The position numbers and the translations under genes are program-made. Of a DNA stretch of 17,332 nucleotides, positions 14,083 to 17,332 are shown piece after piece; the stretch's first letter is position 1; every line of letters begins with the position of its first letter. The stretch is from an uncultured Selenomonas sp. Its GTDB lineage: Bacteria; Bacillota; Negativicutes; Selenomonadales; Selenomonadaceae. The notes beneath the pieces were generated by a model. The model made no database searches. It saw only the letters and a program-made list of their open reading frames with translations, and was not told where the DNA came from. Location of the stretch: contig CAJPRR010000033.1 of assembly GCA_905373085.1 (NCBI GenBank), forward strand, positions 1 to 17,332. Direction: 5' to 3'.

Positions 14083-15033
14083 TCATTTTTCTGTCAAAAG
14101 TTCCATGATCTCACTGCGCTTTCGCTCGGCTTCGCGATCCTCCGTCCGCTTCGCCTGCTTGAGGAAGTCCCCTTCCTGCGCCTTGACCTCCTTGATCTTC
14201 TCGCCGATGGGGCAGCTTACGACGCCCTCCTTCATGAGCTTTTGAATCAATTCAACCATATCGCCGTAGCCTTCCTTCATGCGCTTTTCGACAGCGAGAC
14301 GCGTGAAATCGACACAGCCCGGGCGATCGGAGAAATCGGGGCGCGGAAAAAGCTCGTAAATCTTCGCGTCGGGATAAAGGTTCTTCTGCACAGTGCTCCT
14401 CTGCGACAGGTGCAGCACGAAAATCAGCCGCACACCCGCCTCGTAGACGGGCAGGAGCGGAGAAAGATCGGTGAAGCTTCCTTCCCAGAGCACGACGCCG
14501 TTGGAAAAGCGCAGCTGCGGGTAGAGGAGCGGCAGGGCGTTCGCCGCCGTCAGAAGAACCTTGCGCATCTTCTCCGGGTAGCGCAGAAGATCGTAATAGG
14601 CAGGCTCTACCGCAGGGAACTTCGTCGCTCCGACGAAGATGTGCTCGATGCTCTCGCGCACCTTGGAAAGCTCCATATACTCTTCCAAGAACGCGGCGAA
14701 GCTCTTTTCATCAAAAAGGCCATGCCCGAAAAGAGCGAGAAACTGCTCGAACGATACGCCGGAAAGCCCGCTCGTCACGATGATGTCGTAGATTTCCTTG
14801 AGCTTCGTGATCGGCACGTTGGAAATCTTGAGCTTCGCAGCATTCTGCCACATCGCTTCCGCCCTCTCGTAGCCGTCGCTCGCGAACATCATGGCGTTCA
14901 GCGCACCGAAAGACGTTCCGGAGACGACGCTCACGGAAGACTCAAGCTCGTAGCTGCGCAACGCCTTCCATGCGCCCATCTGATAAGCGCTGTTGCCGTT
15001 GCCGCCGGCAAACACTATGCCCATCTTCTCCAT
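14083..15033 (-). CDS. Patatin-like phospholipase family protein with altered catalytic Asp motif
   Basis: 316 residues from the ATG at 15033. The N-terminus IVFAGGNGNSAYQMGAW (about 6-22) is the glycine-rich oxyanion-hole loop, and GTSFG (39-43, Ser41) is the nucleophile elbow, both typical of bacterial patatins that act as Ser-Asp acyl hydrolases on lipids. The second catalytic motif, normally DGG or DGA, reads WEGSFTD here: E184 stands in the place of the Asp, with D189 nearby. No signal peptide, so cytoplasmic or membrane-peripheral. The C-terminal 60 residues are charged and helical. CGGAGG lies eight bases from this ATG and two from an upstream in-frame ATG at 15039. The gene follows the small hypothetical gene by 9-15 bases and ends before a terminator. 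Lipase activity is family knowledge; whether this copy is active is open. Confidence 0.85.
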   Translation of the reverse strand: MEKMGIVFAGGNGNSAYQMGAWKALRSYELESSVSVVSGTSFGALNAMMFASDGYERAEAMWQNAAKLKISNVPITKLKEIYDIIVTSGLSGVSFEQFLALFGHGLFDEKSFAAFLEEYMELSKVRESIEHIFVGATKFPAVEPAYYDLLRYPEKMRKVLLTAANALPLLYPQLRFSNGVVLWEGSFTDLSPLLPVYEAGVRLIFVLHLSQRSTVQKNLYPDAKIYELFPRPDFSDRPGCVDFTRLAVEKRMKEGYGDMVELIQKLMKEGVVSCPIGEKIKEVKAQEGDFLKQAKRTEDREAERKRSEIMELLTEK

Positions 15034-15048
15034 GCTCATCGCCTCCGG

Positions 15049-15270
15049 CTACTTCTTCTCAAAACGCGCCTGGCAGCCGATGCCGTCGCCATAACCGACG
15101 CCGACGAGAACCGGCTCGCCGTTCTTCGCCTCCACCTTCACCTTTTTCCACGCGTCGTTGACGAGGACTTCGATCTCATCGCCCAATGCCAGCGACTGCA
15201 GATGTTCATCGCCGTCCTCGAAGTAACGTATGGCGTAATGATCCTTCTTCCAGAGGATTTCTCCTTCCAT
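15049..15270 (-). CDS. Small hypothetical protein (DUF5348-like)
   Basis: 73 residues, MEGEILWKKDHYAIRYF and then LALGDEIEVLVNDAWKKVKV, a pattern of short beta strands that resembles the DUF5348 type of small SH3-like proteins; this match is by eye and weak. GGGAG lies four bases from the ATG. It sits directly before the patatin gene (gap 9-15 bases), so they are likely co-translated. No signal peptide, membrane segment or cysteine pair; a single Cys is near the C-terminus (GIGCQARF). Function unknown. Confidence 0.65.
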   Translation of the reverse strand: MEGEILWKKDHYAIRYFEDGDEHLQSLALGDEIEVLVNDAWKKVKVEAKNGEPVLVGVGYGDGIGCQARFEKK

Positions 15271-15304
15271 GATGCTCCCGCTCCTTTCTCAGCAGTCTCC
15301 CGTA

Positions 15305-15360
15305 TCAAGGAAGCACTGATAAATGCAGCCGCCCATCTTCATACATCTGCGCTTCCTCAA
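15305..15360 (-). repeat. Long symmetric inverted repeat (RNA hairpin) directly after proS
   Basis: Two 24-base arms (15305-15328 and 15337-15360) are inverted copies around an 8-base loop. They match at 17 of 24 positions. Four of the seven differences are transitions that become G-U pairs when read as minus-strand RNA, leaving three mismatches. It starts three bases after the proS stop. No T-run follows on the minus strand, so it is not an ordinary terminator; an RNA-processing or stability element, or a small palindromic repeat element, is more likely. Most of the 93-base gap between proS and the next gene consists of it. Confidence 0.6.
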
Positions 15361-15363
15361 AAC

Positions 15364-17070
15364 TCAAAGATCTTTCAAAAGCTCCTGCACCTTCGCCAAG
15401 CACTCCGCCTTCGTGCAGTCGCAGCTCTCGCCCGAGCGGCGCACCTTCAGCTCGATCTTTCCCTCTTCCAAGGCTTTCGGTCCGATCGTGATGCGCAGCG
15501 GATAGCCGATGAGGTCGGCGTCTTTGAACTTCACGCCCGCGCGATCCTTGCGGTCGTCGAGAATCGCATCGACGCCTGCGGCCAAAAGCGTCTCATACAC
15601 CTCTTTGGCAAGCGCCAGCTGCTCGGACGCCTTCGCATTGACGGGAACGACCACGACCTCGTAGGGCGCAATGGCACGCGGCCAGATGATGCCGTGCTCG
15701 TCGTTGTGCTGCTCGATGGCCGCCGCCATCGTTCTACCGACGCCAATGCCGTAGCAGCCCATGAAGAGCGCCTTCTCCTTGCCGTTCTCATCGAGGAAGG
15801 TCGCGCCGAGCGCCTCGCTGTACTTCGTGCCGAGCTTGAAGACCTGTCCCGCCTCGATGCCTCTCGTGATCTCAACGGGCGCACCGCAGTGCGGGCAAGG
15901 ATCGCCCGCCGTCATCAAGCGGATATCTGTGGTGAGGACATCCGTGAAATCGCGCACGGGATTCACGCCCGTATAATGCACGTCGACCTCGTTCGCACCC
16001 GCAACGGCATTCTTCATCTTCATGACCGTGCTGTCGACGACGATCTTCGTGCCCTTCTTGATGCCGACGGGACTCATGAAGCCCGCGACGCCGCCCGACG
16101 CCGAAATCGCCGCCTCATCCGCCATGCGCAGTTCAAGCGCCCCCACGGCATTCTGCAGCTTCACGTCGTTGACTTCATGGTCGCCGCGCACGAAAGCGAG
16201 CACGAGGGCGTCATTTTCATCCTGAAAGGCGACCGCCTTGATCGTCTTTTCGAGCGGCACGCGCAGGAAATCGGCCACAAGCTCGATGGTCTTGCAGGCA
16301 GGCGTCCTGGCCTTCTGCAAAGGCTGCGCCTCTTCCTCTGGCGCGTCAATGGGAAGAAGCTCCGCCTTTTCCACGTTCGCCGCGTAGTCGCACGCCGTGC
16401 AGCACGCAATTTCCGACTCGCCGGCGGCAGCGAGCACCGTGAACTCATGCGTGTGATTGCCGCCGATCGCACCCGCGTCCGCCTCGACGGGACGGAACTT
16501 CAGGCCGCAGCGCGTGAAGACATTCGTATAGGCGTCGTACATTTTCTTGTAGGAAATGTCGGCTCCCGCCTCGTCCTTGTCGAAGGAATAGAGATCCTTC
16601 ATGATGAACTCGCGGCTGCGCATGAGTCCGAAGCGCGGACGAATCTCGTCACGATACTTGTTCTGGATCTGATACAGAAGGAGCGGCAGCTGCTTGTAGG
16701 AGCGCACCTCATCGCGCACGAGCGTCGTGATCATTTCCTCGTGCGTCGGGCCGAGGCAGAATTCACGGCCATGGCAGTCCTTCAGGCGGAACATCTCCTG
16801 TCCGAATACGCTCCAACGCCCCGACTCCTGCCAGATCTCCGCCGGCTGCATGATCGGCATGCACAGTTCCTGCCCGCCCGCCGCATCCATCTCCTCGCGG
16901 ATGATCTGCTCGATCTTCTTTATCGTGCGCCACGCCAGAGGCAGATACGTATAGACGCCGCCCGCCGCCTTGCGGATCATTCCCGCGCGCAGCATGAGAC
17001 GATGGCTCGTGATCTCAGCGTCAGAAGGCACCTCGCGCAACGTCGGCGCGTATAACTTCGATGTAAGCAA
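15364..17070 (-). CDS. proS: Prolyl-tRNA synthetase, bacterial type with editing domain
   Basis: Charges tRNA-Pro with proline and hydrolyses mischarged Ala-tRNA-Pro. The 568 residues show class II motif 1 around GVYTYLPLAWRTIKKIEQII, motif 2 in YQIQNKYRDEIRPRFGLMRSREFIMKD, the inserted YbaK-like editing domain (about 225-400, with GDHEVNDVKL), motif 3 in MGCYGIGVGRTMAAAIEQ, and the anticodon-binding domain from about 470. Length and order are those of the bacterial ProS of about 570 residues. The start is TTG at 17068-17070 with AGGAGG nine bases upstream. It lies 92 bases after ispG, a common Firmicute order, without a clear promoter between them, so co-transcription is likely. Confidence 0.97.
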   Translation of the reverse strand: MLTSKLYAPTLREVPSDAEITSHRLMLRAGMIRKAAGGVYTYLPLAWRTIKKIEQIIREEMDAAGGQELCMPIMQPAEIWQESGRWSVFGQEMFRLKDCHGREFCLGPTHEEMITTLVRDEVRSYKQLPLLLYQIQNKYRDEIRPRFGLMRSREFIMKDLYSFDKDEAGADISYKKMYDAYTNVFTRCGLKFRPVEADAGAIGGNHTHEFTVLAAAGESEIACCTACDYAANVEKAELLPIDAPEEEAQPLQKARTPACKTIELVADFLRVPLEKTIKAVAFQDENDALVLAFVRGDHEVNDVKLQNAVGALELRMADEAAISASGGVAGFMSPVGIKKGTKIVVDSTVMKMKNAVAGANEVDVHYTGVNPVRDFTDVLTTDIRLMTAGDPCPHCGAPVEITRGIEAGQVFKLGTKYSEALGATFLDENGKEKALFMGCYGIGVGRTMAAAIEQHNDEHGIIWPRAIAPYEVVVVPVNAKASEQLALAKEVYETLLAAGVDAILDDRKDRAGVKFKDADLIGYPLRITIGPKALEEGKIELKVRRSGESCDCTKAECLAKVQELLKDL

Positions 17071-17124
17071 TGAAAACTTCCTCCTCTTAGGGCGTGCGCT
17101 TCGTTCCCCGCATCCCCATCTATG

Positions 17125-17160
17125 AAAGCGCTTTGCCGCTCAAGGCAAGCGGACGCTTTT
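17125..17160. other. Imperfect hairpin between ispG and proS
   Basis: AAAGCG (17125-17130) and CGCTTT (17154-17159) form outer arms, with TTGCC/GGCAA as an inner stem and unequal internal loops. On the minus strand only TTT follows the stem, so termination of ispG transcripts here would be weak; the better T-run is on the plus strand, where no gene ends. Role uncertain. Confidence 0.3.
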
Positions 17161-17162
17161 AT

Positions 17163-17332
17163 TCAAGCCTGCTCTTCCTCCAAGATACTGTCTATCTCGC
17201 GGAACAGCTCTTCAACCAGCTCTTCTTCCTTGACCTGCCGCACGACCTCGCCCTTTCTGAAGACGAGTCCGACGCCCTTGCCGCCCGCGATGCCGACATC
17301 GGCGCCGCGCGCTTCGCCCGGGCCGTTGACGA
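17163..17332 (-). CDS. ispG: 4-hydroxy-3-methylbut-2-enyl diphosphate synthase, C-terminal part
   Basis: The last 56 codons of a gene entering from the right edge, ending in TGA at 17163-17165. The visible sequence begins VNGPGEARGADVGIAGGKG and continues GLVFRKGEVVRQVKEEELVEEL, which is the conserved C-terminal block of IspG (GcpE), the iron-sulfur enzyme of the non-mevalonate isoprenoid pathway that makes HMBPP. The cysteine just before this block (GC-VVNGPGEA in the family) lies outside the window. The gene stands upstream of proS, as in many Firmicutes. Confidence 0.92.
   Translation of the reverse strand, partial: VNGPGEARGADVGIAGGKGVGLVFRKGEVVRQVKEEELVEELFREIDSILEEEQA

Noticed and set aside
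14011..17055. Plus-strand open frame of about 1014 codons opposite proS and the patatin gene
   Set aside because: It lies antisense to proS, the small hypothetical gene and the patatin gene, all with clear family motifs. Its Arg/His/Leu-rich translation is what an antisense frame of GC-rich coding DNA gives, and it has no recognisable domain.
1..17332. CRISPR arrays, insertion sequences, tRNA or rRNA genes
   Set aside because: No regularly spaced repeats, transposase-like frames with terminal repeats, or tRNA-like cloverleaf or CCA-ended segments were seen on either strand by eye.

Overview
The window reads as a chromosomal segment of a Negativicutes bacterium (a diderm Firmicute, Selenomonas-like). 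This is an inference. It rests on Firmicute gene neighbourhoods (an rpoE-type gene directly before pyrG, a ywiB-like DUF1934 gene beside argS, ispG before proS), strong AGGAGG ribosome binding sites with frequent TTG/GTG starts, a GC-rich coding sequence, and exported enzymes that fit a periplasm. Every gene I can support lies on the minus strand, so transcription runs from high to low coordinates. I see no tRNA, rRNA, insertion sequence or CRISPR array.

Right part (17332 to about 8192), in transcription order: the 3' end of ispG, proS, a 73-residue hypothetical protein, a patatin-like protein, an exported Cupin_5 (DUF985) protein, a stand-alone DUF697 protein, a DUF1934 (YwiB-like) protein, argS, a HARE-HTH/RNA polymerase delta-like protein, pyrG, and a secreted GH84 beta-N-acetylglucosaminidase whose start overlaps the pyrG stop. 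The housekeeping genes (isoprenoid synthesis, two aminoacyl-tRNA synthetases, CTP synthesis) are mixed with poorly characterised cell-envelope genes. A probable terminator between the patatin and cupin genes divides the run.

Middle part (6714 to 5553): a nitroreductase gene with its own promoter and terminator, then a short single-domain MazG pyrophosphohydrolase gene.

Left part (5515 to 226) is the most interesting. A promoter drives a long leader holding a clear cobalamin riboswitch, an alternative hairpin, an antiterminator candidate and an intrinsic terminator. Behind it are five tightly packed genes for an ABC importer of the nickel/peptide/opine family: lipoprotein binding protein, two permeases, two ATPases. 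The unit ends in a strong terminator. Control by B12 suggests uptake of cobalt, a cobalt chelate or a corrinoid-related compound rather than peptides, but the substrate cannot be read from the sequence. Left of the terminator, a consensus promoter with an inverted repeat over its start region drives a further gene, of which only the first ten codons are inside the window.
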